Source: Ovis canadensis (taxonomy: Eukaryota; Chordata; Mammalia; Artiodactyla; Bovidae). Taken from it: 64,000 bases of DNA. Of the stretch, positions 35,703-47,812 are shown in pieces (position 1 is the first letter of the stretch; every line of letters starts with the position of its first letter). The notes under the pieces were generated by a model. The model made no database searches, was not told the DNA's origin, and saw only the letters and a list, made by a program, of their open reading frames with translations. The translations under genes were made by a program, and so were the position numbers. Where the stretch lies: positions 36,906,501 to 36,970,500 of the forward strand of contig NC_091251.1 in assembly GCF_042477335.2 (NCBI RefSeq). Direction: 5' to 3'.

Positions 35703-35789
35703 AGGGTTGAATACATATGTCAGGAAAACAAGGAACACTTTCAATCTCATTTTATGGAGCTAGTATCATGCAGATACCAACAAAAGACA

Positions 35790-36745
35790 AAGACACTACA
35801 AGAAAGGAATATTACAGGCCACTACCAATGCAAAATGCTAGCAAATTGAATTTAACAGTATATTAGAAGGATCTTCAAAATGACCAGGTAGGATTTATCT
35901 CTGGGATGGAGAGATGATTCAACATATGCAAATCAATCAATGTGATAAACTATATTAACAGAAAAAGAAGAGAGCCACATGACCACCTCTGTGCTATGCT
36001 TAGTCGCTCAGTCATGTCCGACTCTTGCGACCCCATAGACTGTAGCCTGCGAGGCTCCTCTGTCCATGGGATTCTCCAGGCAAGAATACTGGAGTGGGGT
36101 GCCATTTCCTCCTCCAGTCCAACTCTTTAGGACACCATAGACTGTAGCCCTCCAGGCTACTCTGTTCATGGAATTTTCTGGGCAATAATACTGGAGTGGG
36201 TTGCCATTCCCTTCTCCATGACCATCTCTAGATGCAAAAAAAGCATTTGCCAAAATTCAACATCCATTCATGATAAAAAAAAAATTCTCTCACTAAAATA
36301 GGTATAGAAAGGACTTATCTCGACACAACAAAGGTCATATATGAAAATTCCACAGCTAACACCATAATAAACCTGAAATCTTTCCCTCAGAGATCTGATA
36401 CGAGGCAAGGATGCCCACTCTCACCGCTTCTATTCAACATAGTACAGGAAGTCCTAGTCAGAGCAATTAGACAAGAAAAAGAAATAAAAAGCATCCAAAT
36501 TGGAAAGAAGTAAAATCATCTCTGTTTAGAGATGACATGGTCATATATGCCAAAAATCCTAACTACTGAGCAACAACCAAAAAAACCTGTTAGAACTAAT
36601 AAGTGAACTCAGTATAGTTTCAGGATATAAAGTCAACATGCAAAAATCAGTTGCATTGCTATACACAATAACTATGCAAATAGGAAATTAAGAAAACAAT
36701 CCCATGCACAACAGCAATAACAACAACAAAATACTTAAGAATAAA
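35790..36745 (+). mobile_element. L1 LINE, ORF2 part
   Basis: Reverse transcriptase region text in plus orientation: ATTCAACATATGCAAATCAA, GCATTTGCCAAAATTCAACA, CAAGGATGCCCACTCTCACC and TTTAGAGATGACATGGTCAT (a decayed version of the catalytic site). It is interrupted by a Bov-tA pair. Confidence 0.85.
35991..36216 (-). mobile_element. Two BovA bodies, inserted in L1
   Basis: Two BovA-type bodies head to tail in reverse orientation. A 13-base target repeat with one mismatch (CATGACCACCTCT / CATGACCATCTCT) is at 35978-35990 and 36217-36229, so they entered as one unit. Confidence 0.85.
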
Positions 36746-36749
36746 CTAA

Positions 36750-37140
36750 AGAGGTGAGAGCTTGAACTTTCTGACCTGTATCAAACTCAAGGACATCACT
36801 AGTCAAGTTCAAAACAACATCTGATAGCAAGTTCTAGCTACAAGCTTGTAGTTTCAAAGTGTCCCCCACCCATTTCACAACTGTGTTATCATTTCAAACC
36901 CCAATCAATCTTTATGAAATAAGCACCCTTACTTCTTCTAATTCTTGACAAACAACCTATGTAACCCCACGCTTTTTGCCTCTGTAAGCTTTCCTCGTTT
37001 TGTAATCCAGTGGGCACAATTCAAGCACTTCTTTGAATTTGTGCCTCCTGGGCTGCTGTCTTAACAAACCCTCAAAAAAGCATTTTTTTTGGTCTCAACC
37101 AGGTCTCTGTTCCTGGAATTCTTGGTTAATAAGGAATGAG
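36750..37140 (+). mobile_element. Possible solo LTR fossil
   Basis: The stretch separates an L1 ORF2 part from an L1 3' end and has LTR-like composition, with a short T-rich end region. The family is uncertain (endogenous retrovirus type), and no internal region is seen. It is old and broken. Confidence 0.35.
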
Positions 37141-37154
37141 AAACAAAGAAAAGA

Positions 37155-37320
37155 TAAAGAGGGATCTTATTGTCGGATGATACAAATGTTTTAAACCTTG
37201 ATTATAGTGATGGTTGTACAACTTGATAAATTTGCTAAAAGAGTCATTGAATTGTACACTTACAAGGATGAATTTAGGTATATAGACCATATCTCAATAA
37301 AGTTGTTTTTAAAAAGTATT
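37155..37320 (+). mobile_element. L1 3' end
   Basis: GATTATAGTGATGGTTGTAC, CATTGAATTGTACACTTACA and ATATCTCAATAAAGTTG match the classic L1M 3' UTR end. It is probably the end of the L1 at 35790. The flank to 37728 is unassigned. Confidence 0.75.
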
Positions 37321-37728
37321 GATGGGAATAATAGAAAGAAAATAGCTATCAGGAGACTTAATCTCCTTTGTTTCAGAAATTACATTTAACATAAGTGAAA
37401 CAAATACTGTTGTTAAAAGCAAAAATTGCTAGATTGAGTAAAATTAGGTCTAACTCTATGCTGTTTATAGAAAACATATTTTAAATGTAAATACATATGT
37501 TAACAGAAATAATCAATAAACAACAGAAATAAAAAAGAGTTTGATCTGTGCCAAACCAAAGACTATAACCCAGGAGACACAGATTCAATAAGCTCTTGAA
37601 CTGTGTTGCAGTGGCCTACAAAATGGGAGAAGCTTACATTGGCAAAAACTGCAAAGTTATGTAAGTTGTTTGTCAAGGTTTAGGATTAGATCTGGCAAAA
37701 AATAACGGTGTTTGTTTAACAAGGATTG

Positions 37729-38004
37729 CTGCTGCTACTGCTAAGTCACTTCAGTCGTGTCCGACTCTGTGCGACCCCATAGACGGCAGCCCACCAGGCT
37801 CCGCTGTCCCTGGGATTCTCTAGGCAAGAACACTGGAGTGGGTTGCCATTTCCTTCTCCAATGCATGAAAGTGAAAAGTGAAAGCGAAGTCGCTCAGTCG
37901 TATCTGACCCTCAGCAACCCCATGGACTGCAGCCTTCTAGGCTCCTCCATCCATGGGATTTTCCAGGCAAGAGTACTGGAGTGGGGTGCCATTGCCTTCT
38001 CCAT
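37729..38004 (-). mobile_element. Bov-A2 SINE
   Basis: Complete dimer in reverse orientation, beginning with the GCTGCTGCTACTGCTAAGTC tail complement. Target repeats are not clear. Confidence 0.93.
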
Positions 38005-38577
38005 CAGACACTACTGGCCAACCACAAATCTTTCAACTTTGTTCACAAAAAAAAAAAGGAAAAGGATCTTTTCTAAACAGAAATAACATATGTTTTATAG
38101 GAACATCCCAAGTTACTTAAACCAGACTTGTTAAAAGCCCTGTTTACTCTTCTCCCACTATTCCATCTTTTCTCCCATTCTCCTGTCCAAGAACTCCTCT
38201 ATCCAAGATTAGACAGTAAATGGTGTTTTCCCCAGCTTCCCACATGCCTAATGTAGGAATCTCTCTTTTTTTTATCTTTGGCTCACATTTTAACCTTAGA
38301 TACAACATTATTTCCCTCTTCCTATTTCCTCTTTTCATATTCCAGTTTTTGTCCAGTCATAGAAAACCTCCTCTTCTTTCTTTCTTGTTAAAAATAGTAA
38401 AGCTCTAATCACAGCTTCTAAGCAAAGTGTACAAAACATCACACATGCCAAATCCCACTCAGAATTCAAGTCATCCATGAAGGGAGCACAGCTGTAACCT
38501 AAGGAAGAGTTTGTTATCAGAACATAAGATCTCTGCGGGCAAGGATTTTGTCTATTTTGTTGGGCCTCCTGCCTGGA

Positions 38578-38695
38578 AAGTAGAAAATGGCAACCCACTC
38601 CAGTATTCTTGCCTGGAAAACTCCATGGACAGAGCAGTCTGGCAGGCTGCAGTCCACGGGGTCACAGAGAGTCAGACAGCACTGAGCACTGAGCA
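38578..38695 (+). mobile_element. Bov-tA body, partial
   Basis: AAATGGCAACCCACTCCAGT to GAGAGTCAGACAGCACTGAG, without the tRNA head. Confidence 0.85.
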
Positions 38696-38799
38696 CACAC
38701 ACAAGAGCGGGGCAGCCTACAGACTAAATACTTTTAAGTTCTACCAATTTTTTTACTTCTCACTGGGTTGGTAACCTAAAGTAAGTAAAAGTAACAGGA

Positions 38800-41700
38800 A
38801 GCTCCTCATATCTAAATTTTATCTCCCTTACATTCTATCTTTTTAGAGTCACTTTGAGTTTATTTCCTCTTTGTAAGAGACCAAGAAGGGCCATCTGTGT
38901 TCAACAGATAATGCCAGTTCGTTAACTCAAGTACTGTTTTAATCTGAAGAAGGAAAAACTCTTTGCTAAGACAAGTTTAAGCACCTATGAGTTATATGAA
39001 CACTCTTAGATTCTCCTACTCATAAGAATATCTATTAATCATCCCTTTTCAAGGTTAGGAGTACACTTATACATACCTACATCAAGAAAATGCCATTATA
39101 CATTACTCTCAGTAACATAATACATTAAATGCCATTATACATTAATGCCAACATTATACATAAAATGCCATTATACATTACTCTCAGTAACATTACTCTC
39201 AAGCTTTCAAAAATGCTTTGAAATACTTCAGAACGTCACAAATTTATCAAACCTACCTCTCAGGTATGTACTACTTATCAAACAGAATCTATACACCTGG
39301 CTTTTTTCTTATATCACAAATTCAATTATACCTAATGACATAACCAAGTTTGTCATTGAAAACTGTGACAAGTTTTCCATGAAAAGGCTTTTCATGTTTT
39401 TATACAAATGCACTTTTCACTTACCACCTATTTTGAAGTGAAGGTCATTCTACAGAGATTAAAAACAGAGCCAGACAGACACAGGCCTGACCTTTCCTAA
39501 ATGACTACCAGTAATTGGCCCCATCTCTCAAAGTGAGACAAGTTCCTTAATATTAAATAGAAGTCTTCCAATGTTTCTCTCTCCTCTAAACCTCAGACCA
39601 TGTTTTAATAGATCTTTTGTTCAAAAGGATGCAAAGCACATATTCCAACTAGTATTATGTCTCTAAACTTTAAGATCTTTAATTTTCAAGAAATCAATTT
39701 AAAGCCAATAAACATAATCTTGATATTTCAACATACTCCAAAAGAAACCTCTGAATCCGTTTTCACATAAGTTTACCATTACACTTACTAAGTCATAAAA
39801 GCTTTAAACTGGCAAACTATGCTTTAAATGTTACAAACCAATTAAATGTTTAATTATAAGAAGTTGAATGCTACACTTGACTGTTAAACTACTGGGTTCC
39901 AAAGTTAAATAAGTTATTATGAAGAGTACAGAAGGTGTGGTCAGAAGCTAGCTGAAGAAAAAGGAAAAAAACTTGAGAAACTCTGTATCATGACTAAACC
40001 ATAATTCAGAGCAAAATGTTTGTCTGTTATTACCATTAAGGGTAAAATAAAACACTCTGAAAACTTGAAAAAAAGGGCATAAACAACCATATGTACTTGT
40101 TTCCTAGGTTGCTAGATGATATTAAAAACAATCTCAAAATAATCATAAAGTCTGATAAATGAAACTACAGTAGACAGAATACACTTTTGAAAGTTTTGTA
40201 ATTTTAGCAAGAATTTGTGAAGACTTATATTTATAATACTGATTTGACTACTTGATCAAATCATTCTAAACGGTGGTGGTTTGGGGACAAACCAGAGAAA
40301 ACGCTGAAAAGTGTAACTCAAGTCAAATATACACAAGGAGGTTAAATCACCTTAGAAATATTTCACTTTAAAAAAGATTTCAAAATGGCTAATCAGAGCT
40401 ATTAGCATACTTAAGTTAGTTTAAAACACTGAAAGTCATTTTATTGTAAATCAATGTTTTGATGTAAAGAAGTATCACCACCTAAAACAAGAATAAAATA
40501 AAATGGATAGTGAACTCCGTATATCTTTTCTTCACCTGTGCTTGTGAGGTCAGCTGCTAGAAGCTGATGACAAGCTCAGCCATTCTATAAATTTTATGAC
40601 AATTAAAGCAAAAACTATAAAAATCAACACTTCTCAATGTACAATATTTTACCTTGACTGTTAAGTTTGAGTACAGGACAGCAAAATGGATAGTAATCTA
40701 GATTACATTTCTGGGGTTTTCTCAATTTCCAGGAATCTTATCTCAAAACCCCAATTAATCAATCCTCCTAATTCGCAATTCTGATAGAATATATGATACA
40801 TTCTAAAATAAAACTTTAAAGTTGCTAAAATAAATTCAGTATTTAGTTCCAATCCAAATTCTGAAATTAGCTCACTAAGGAAAAATTAAAAGAATCAGTT
40901 ACAGTGTGAAAAACTTATTGAAAACCCATATTCCTCCGAATCCTCTTACTGCTCCCTGTAATTTTAAATCAAGTATTACTTGAAATTTTTGTAATTCGAA
41001 AAACTTGTAACTCTTAGAACTCTGAAACTGTCAGTTTTTTTTCAAGTAATTTCTTCTTAAAATCAGTGAACTATGAAAGTCATATTTCACAAAAAAGTAA
41101 AATACTATGAGTTTTATTTTAATAAATTAACTTTATTCATGCTATTAATATCTTATGAAGGACTATTGTAGAGTTAGAATCATATTATTTTATTACTTTC
41201 TACGTTAAATGTCAAAAAATATTTCTAAATAATTACACATAGTATACAAATATTCATATAATATAGACAAAATGTGTAACTAACACCAGTGAGTGTGTGT
41301 GTGTCTCTGTGTTAAGGGGGAACATTCACTCCCAGTATCATGTGTAGTAAATGTTTACCAATCCACCTACAAGTGCATGTTTGCGGTTCTTCCGTTACAG
41401 GCTGATTGCTGCTAGCAGATGCTATTTTGAGAACAGCTGGTGGTGTCTTTGAGTCCCATACTGTTAAAACAAGCAAACAACAACAACAACAAAATTCTAA
41501 TTCTTAGATTCAGGAACATGTCTGAAACCATATCCACAATGGCCACCCAGCTCCATTTGGAATGCCTAAACCACAGTTACTCCATTTTGACTTAAAAATC
41601 AATTCTTTTCTTTAATGGTTAAAGCAGATGTACAACCCATGTTTGACAGGTCATAAGACAGACTGTTCTAGTTAGCATAAAGTTCAAGCCAAATTGTGTA

Positions 41701-41825
41701 TAAGCTAGAATAATGTGCCTATACCTCAATATATGAAATTTTTTCCATCATACAGATATGTTAAAAGTAAAAAATGGAAAAGACATACTATGAAAATTAA
41801 CAACAAAAAAAAAGCTGATGTAGCT
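38800..41825. other. About 3 kb without recognised repeat or gene
   Basis: AT-rich sequence with no SINE, BovB or recognised L1, unusual in this repeat-dense window. No long open frame. A small AT-rich tandem repeat (ATGCCATTATACATTA units) lies at 39090-39200. It could be unique intergenic sequence, a long 3' UTR or an unrecognised old element. Confidence 0.5.
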
Positions 41826-41827
41826 AC

Positions 41828-42530
41828 CTCAGTTCAGTTCAGTTCAGTTCAGTCGCTCAGTCGTGTCTGACTCTTTGAGAGCTCATGAATCGCAGCACGC
41901 CAGGCCTCCCTGTCCATCACCAACTCCCGGAGTTCACTCAGACTCACGTCCATCGAGTCAGTAATGCCATCCAGCCATCTCATCCTCTGTCGTCCCCTTC
42001 TCCTCCTGCCCTCAATCCCTCCCAGCATCAGAGTCTTTTCCAATGAGTCAACTCTTCGCATGAGGTGGCCAAAGTACTGGAGTTTCAGCTTTAGCATCAC
42101 TCCTTCCAAAGAACACCCAGGGCTGATCTCCTTCAGAATGGACTGGTTGGATCTCCTTGCAGTCCAAGGGACTCTCAAGAGTCTTCTCCAACACCACAGT
42201 TCAAACACATCAATTCTTCGGTGCTCAGCCTTCTTCACAGTCCAACTCTCACATTCGTACATGACCACAGGAGAAACCATAGCCTTGACTAGACGGACCT
42301 TAGTCAGCAAAGTAATGTCTCTGCTTTTGAATATGCTATCTAGGTTGGTCATAACTTTTCTTCCAAGGAGTAAGCATCTTTTAATTTCATGGCTGTAGTC
42401 ACCATCTGCAGTGATTTTGGAGCCCAAAAAAATAAAGTCTGACACTTTCCATTGTTTCCCCATCTATTTCCCATGAAGTGATGGGACCAGATGCCATGAT
42501 CTTCATTTTCTGAATGTTGAGCTTTAAGTC
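41828..42530 (-). mobile_element. BovB LINE, young-looking 3' part
   Basis: Starts at left with a (TCAGT)n tail. An open frame of 204 codons (41849-42463, minus) runs through the ORF2 C-terminus (motifs [38 protein letters not shown]), with fewer disruptions than the other BovB copies here. It is 5'-truncated, so it cannot move by itself. Confidence 0.92.
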
Positions 42531-42714
42531 AAAGATAATAGATTCTTTACGGTGAGAAATACTATATGAGATATTGAGGAATATTTTATTATTAAAGGGT
42601 CAATTCTATACAAAGCACAATATTCCTTTTGGTACATCCATAGAATGGACTATTATTTAGCACTAAGACCTATAGGCATGAGCTATCAAGTCATGAAAAG
42701 ACACGGCAGAAATA

Positions 42715-43077
42715 GTATGAACTGAATGCCTATGTTTCCCCCAAATTCATATGTTGAAACACTAACCTCCAATGTAATGGTATTTGGAGACGGGTCTTTT
42801 GGGGGTACATAGGGTTAGATAACATCATGAAGATGGAGCCCTCATGCTGGGATTAGTGCCCTTCTTAAAAGAGATGCCAAAAAGCTAACTTTCTCTTTCT
42901 CTCTCTGTACCATGTGAGGACAAAATGCTTGACTGCAAGCCAGGAAGATAACTTGCATCAGAATCCAACCATCCTAGCACTCTAGACTTCTAGCCTCCAT
43001 AACTGTGAGTAAATAAAATTCTGTTGTTCAAGTCACCCAATCTGTGGTATTCTGTATGGCAGCCTGAGCTAAGACAA
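42715..43077 (+). mobile_element. MLT1-type solo LTR (ERVL-MaLR fossil)
   Basis: LTR about 360 bases long with the family's usual start region (CAAATTCATATGTTGAAACA) and end region (TATGGCAGCCTGAGC). It is solo, with no internal region, old (MaLR elements spread early in placental mammals) and broken. It sits inside the L1M 3' UTR. Confidence 0.8.
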
Positions 43078-43350
43078 AAAGCTCAAATGCATTTTACTAA
43101 GTGAAAGAAGTCCATCGGAAAGGCTGCATATTACATAATTCCAGCTACATAATGTTCTGAGAAAAAGGCAAAACTATGGACACGACAAAATGATCATTGG
43201 TTGCTAAGGGTTGTGGGGAGAGAGGGATGAATAGTTAGAGCACAGAAGACTTTTAGGGCAGTGAAACTGTTCTATTTGATACGGTGGATATACGCCATAC
43301 ATTTGTCAGAAACCATAGAACTTATAACACCAAGAGTGATCCCTAATGTA

Positions 43351-43476
43351 GAGTTTGGGGGAGAAAGGCTCCATGCAAATGTATATGGTTGAGTCCCTTC
43401 ACTGTTCACCTGAAATTATCACAACATTGTTAACCTACTATACCCAATACAAAATAAAAAATTTAAAAAAAATAGG
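43351..43476 (+). mobile_element. Younger L1 3' end inserted in L1M
   Basis: TATGGTTGAGTCCCTTCACT to an A-rich tail. 15-base target repeats with two mismatches lie at 43336-43350 and 43477-43491. Confidence 0.8.
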
Positions 43477-44309
43477 GTGACCCCAAATGTAAACCATGGC
43501 TGGGAGTGACAATGATGTATCAGTGTGATTCATTGCTTGTAACAAATGTACCATTCGACACCACCCTAGTGTAGAATGTTGATGGTGGAGAAGGCTGTGC
43601 ATGTGTAGGGGCAAGAGGTATAGGGGAACTCTATGCACTTATTCACTTTTGCTGTAGACTTAAAACTTCCCTAAAAATGAATTCTGTTTAAGCTCTCCCA
43701 CAATAGTCTTATAACACATAGTCAGAGGTAAGAAACAAAAGTAGACAGAACTGAGAGAAGAAATAGAAATAAAAAAAACACAATCATGACTGGATATTTG
43801 AACAAATCTCTCTCAGTAAGTGTTAAACAAGTAGACAAAATATTCAGTGAGATCATTGAAAATTTCATGAACACAGTAACCAATATGTGGTATTGAGAGG
43901 TAACTGGATAGATTCCTAAAAAACAAATTTTAAATAAAGTTTACTATGCATATGTCAACTAAAAATTGCCACTTGCCCTCTGCCTCTACAAGGATTAAGT
44001 CACTAGCTGCTGCAGTCACTGACCTTCAACACATCCTGAAAGGAGCTCAGGGTGGGGATCAGGAATGAGGCACTCTGTGCTCTAGGAAAAACTGGTAGAA
44101 CAGGGTATCCAGGTAGTTATTTTCAGGAGAAGATTTTATGAGCTCAAATTCTTGGATCTTCTCACATCTGGAAAAGCACTAAAATCATTAACAGAAACAT
44201 TTTCTCCTTGTGATTAGCAGTAGGCCTCTGCCAAAATGTGTGCTTGGCTGAACATATCCCCCTTCACTCAAATCATATAGAATACTGACTTCCCCTATCC
44301 CCTGGTGAA

Positions 44310-44425
44310 GGGAATGGCAACCCACTCCAGTATTCTTGCCTGGAGAATCCCATGGGCAGAGAAGACTGGCGGGTTATAGTCCATGGGATCACAAAGAGTC
44401 AGACACAGCTGAGCGACGCTGCACA
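44310..44425 (+). mobile_element. Bov-tA body, partial
   Basis: GAATGGCAACCCACTCCAGT to CAGACACAGCTGAGCGACG. Flanks 43690-44300 and 44430-45226 hold nothing recognised. Confidence 0.85.
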
Positions 44426-45230
44426 CTTCACACTTCCCTCCGTCTTCAGAGCAGAGAGCTCCTCAGAGCTCTCTGAGACACTGTCTCCTGAGCTATAGTC
44501 TCCCTAGATAAAACTTAACTCACAACTCCCACGTTGTACATTTTGTCAGTCCACACAAACTTCAATCACTCTGCTGACAGAATGGAGGAGTATAGGTTTC
44601 GTGTCCTGGCAGACATTCTTAGGTCTGTATGATTCAAAGGAGAATACAGGTATTTTGCACATCACTGGCAAGTGTGTGCACGCCACCTTGTTGAAGCCTG
44701 TGAAACTGGCATAATAAAAAGCACATTTGGACTTAGAAGATCAAGGTAGTTGAGATTCCCTGCTCTTGCACCAAGAACCTGCAGGTTCATTGTTCATGGA
44801 CTTCAGACCTTCTAGATTTCAAATCTCTGAGGTTCTTCCACAGATGAGAAAGACCCCTGGTACTGCGTTTCCAGGATGATCTCATTTGACTAATTTGAAC
44901 ATGTGAAGAGCTGTCCATGTGGCCCAAGAGAGGGTAACGGTGCAAGCATTTCTCCTAGTTTCGCCTGCATACTCACCTGTTATGCCCAGCAAAACAAACA
45001 CACTTGCCCAGAGACCTCAGAAGATAGCACAATTTGGTTCCATTTTTGTGTAGTTCATCTGAGATCACCAGCGTTTCTAGTCCTGGGCATCCTTGGGTTC
45101 ACAGTCTATTCATGTCTTAAGGGTCATAATGTGGTCAGTACTGTTCCTTAGTATTGGAAAGAACTTCTCCTTGTCCCTAACAGTTGTCTTTACTATTTTG
45201 CCAAGGTTTTCTGCTTTTCCCTCTCGTTTA

Positions 45231-45415
45231 TATCTAAGACTTCTCATTTTTTCCCCCACTGCCACCACACTGAGCACACATCTCTTCCCTGCACATTGCT
45301 TTCAAGACATCTCCAGATCTTTATATCTAAGGCTTCTCATTTTTTCCCCCACTGCCACCACAGTGAGCACTATCTCTTCCCTGCACACTGCTTTCAAGAC
45401 ATCTGCAGATCTTTA
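45231..45415 (+). repeat. 93-base tandem duplication
   Basis: Copy 1 is 45231-45323 and copy 2 is 45324-45415, starting TATCTAAGACTTCTC and TATCTAAGGCTTCTC. They differ at a few bases and a 1-2 base gap, so the event is fairly recent. Confidence 0.92.
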
Positions 45416-45486
45416 ACTTCTTTAGTTCACCTTCCTCATTTCTGCTAGAATTCAAAAATTCTACAAAACTGATCTCTGCTGCAATC

Positions 45487-45672
45487 AATGGTTCTCAAAG
45501 CATGGTCCCTGGATCAGTAGCATTTGCATCACCTAAAAACCTGTTAGAAATATAAATTCTTAGGCCCTTGGTCTTCTAAATCAGCAATTCCAAGAGCTGA
45601 GTCCAACGATTTGTCTTTTTAATAAGCTCTCAGGTGACTATGATGCCTGCTGACATTTGAGAGTCAGTGCTC
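45487..45672 (+). mobile_element. MER5A DNA transposon (hAT-Charlie)
   Basis: Matches MER5A end to end: CAATGGTTCTCAAAGCATGG, CATCACCTAAAAACCTGTTA, and a right end GACATTTGAGAGTCAGTG. Confidence 0.85.
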
Positions 45673-45894
45673 TGCCGCTGGAGAGATGCCCCTCTCCAGT
45701 GATGTCTCTCTCCACAGCAGCAGGGAGCTCTGGCCCCAATATGCCTACCTCTTTAACCCTTGAAAATGCATTGTGGTTCATTGACAGAGATCCCACAGAG
45801 GATCTGAGTTAGCAGTCTTGCTCCAATCCCTGCTCCCTTCACTTTTATGTTAAAACTTACTGGATTTCAAGAAGAGATCTCTGTCTCTATGCCC

Positions 45895-46080
45895 AAATTT
45901 CCCCTTTGTATAAGGACACTAGCCATTTTGGATTACTGTTCACATTAATAACTTCATTTTAACTTGGTTACTTCTGTAAATATCTTGTTTCCAAATAAGG
46001 TCACATATTGGGGCACTGGGGATTAGGACTTCTATATAACCTTTTGGAGGGACACAATTCCACCTAGAACAAAGACCACA
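45895..46080 (-). mobile_element. Possible MLT1-like LTR fragment
   Basis: The minus strand resembles MaLR-type text (GAATTGTGTCCCTCC, TGACCTTATTTGGAAACAAG). It is an old, partial fossil and the exact family is uncertain. Confidence 0.5.
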
Positions 46081-47730
46081 GAATTTTACAGGAGGCTCTG
46101 GGAAAATCCCCTTTATATGTCCAGGGAACCCCCAACACCACCATAGGATTAATTTTCTCTTCTCCTGGGGGAAATTAAGAGACAGTGACAAGTGTCTGTT
46201 CTTAAGGAAGTAAGCCAGGTCTGGGTGCTTCTTCCCTAACATAGACTGTATATTTGCAAGAGAGAGGGGTGCACAGAACATGAACATATGCAATCTCCCT
46301 ATTTAAAGCTCTTCGTGGAAATGTGCTCCCCAAATAGCTTTAATGTTATTAAATGGAGGGTGTGATCCGATGTCATCAAGGAGCCACAATTTCTACTTTC
46401 TTAGAAGGCAGAAAATTGGCCCAAATATCCCCCAGTCCCACCACCCAGCCTTTTGCTGCCACCTGTTCCCCGACCCCACCACCACCTCCAACAAGTCTAG
46501 GCAGTAGTTGTGAAATAATTCTGCTACAGCCACACTAGCGAAAGAGATAGCAGCATCTGGTCGTTCTGTAATTTCCAATTCGTTGTAAGGAAAAGAAGCA
46601 AGAGTTCCTTTCCGCATAGGGAACACGGAGACTCAAGTGTGTGGACTCTAAACAGATGCTCAAGCGTTTGGAAAACTGATGTGTGTGGCTACTCTTCTCT
46701 GTGTCAAGAGGAGTGACAGTGTAATGCTAACTTTCTCTCTTTCCGACTCAGTTCCCAGGCTCCTCTCCGTAGGCCTGCAGGCTCGGGGTTCTGGGTAGGA
46801 TGAGGTGCGGGAGCACGCAGAGTACCAGCCTGGCCTCAGAATCATGCCTCAGTCCCTGGAGAAGGGCTTATCTGGCTTCTCCTTCCGCAGTCGCCAGTGG
46901 TAATAACCCGGGCATGGCTACAACTGCGCAGGGGAGACAGGACCTCTCTGGGAGACGCAGAAATATATGTTCCAAAGAAAGGGACTGAAGGCTCCCTGGA
47001 AGCAGGAACCGATCCAACCTAAAAGACAGCCTTCTCTTGCAACAGGCTGAGTTGGGAAGATTCTGCTTGGGCTGACAACTAGGCAGCGGGCATTGATTGG
47101 CGTCGGCTTTTTGGGCTCTAGGCCACTAAGAGCAAAAGGGAACTAGGATACAAGTTTTGTTTCGTTTTGGTTTTTGTTTATTTATGTATGTTAATCCTTT
47201 AACGCACGCCCTATCCATGCCTCCTGGAGACTCAAGACTGCTCTCCTAGCTTCAGAATAAAAAAGTATCGAACTCAAAATTTAGCAAAAAATTGAAGTCC
47301 AGGCACGCGGAGCTGACAGGGAAAGGCAGCTTTGCTCATTTTTACTCCACCACCATCAGTATCCCCAAGCGATATGGATACTAATCACTTTTTGTCCAAT
47401 CAACAAGTAGTTTTTGAGCGCTTACTGGACGCAAAGCAGAAGCTGATGTGACCCACCTTCGGGAAGCTGCTTCATTCCACACCCTAAGAGCTGCGCTTCC
47501 GGAGCGATACTTGGCTTTGAAGTTATTTCCCTTTTAGTTCCTCGAGTGAGAAAAGCTATTTGGGTTGGGTGGATACAGGTTCGAGTTCTAGTAGAGCAGA
47601 GAAGAACTTTCTTAGTGTCCTCTGGTGATATCTAGAATCAAGGTTTGGGATCACAGAGTAGAGGACAACGCTGAAAAACAAGGCAGAAAGGTATAACTAG
47701 CAAGTGTAGGGAAATACTAGGTGTGGGTAA
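46081..47730. other. Upstream flank of tRNA-Leu, no other gene
   Basis: Mixed low-copy sequence, with no SINE of note and no supported coding gene. A B-box-like word at 47579 is not part of a tRNA fold. Confidence 0.5.
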
Positions 47731-47812
47731 GGTAGCGTGGCCGAGCGGTCTAAGGCGCTGGATTTAGGCTCCAGTCTCTCTGGAGGCGTGGGTTCGAATC
47801 CCACCGCTGCCA
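47731..47812 (+). tRNA. TRNAL-UAG: tRNA-Leu (anticodon TAG)
   Basis: An 82-base class II tRNA with a long variable arm. Acceptor GGTAGCG pairs with CGCTGCC, and the discriminator is A. The anticodon context GGATTTAGGC gives TAG. The A box (TGGCCGAGCGG) and B box (GGTTCGAATCC) are intact. A T4 run at 47816-47819 is the likely terminator. Confidence 0.96.

Larger units (their letters stand above)
42570..43680 (+). mobile_element. L1M 3' UTR, interrupted twice
   Basis: Old L1 3' UTR text in order: GGTACATCCATAGAATGGAC, AGTCATGAAAAGACAC, then after a gap AAGTGAAAGAAGTCCATCGG, TGGTTGCTAAGGGTTGTGGG, and after a second gap AACAAATGTACCATTCGACA and CTGTGCATGTGTAGGGGC. The gaps hold an MLT1 LTR and a younger L1 end. 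Confidence 0.85.

Noticed and set aside
39090-39200. Short repeated units as a CRISPR-like array
   Set aside because: The units are AT-rich, irregular and adjacent without spacers, in vertebrate DNA; this is simple tandem duplication.
47575-47600. Word GGTTCGAGTTC as a tRNA B box
   Set aside because: No matching A box, cloverleaf or acceptor pairing around it.
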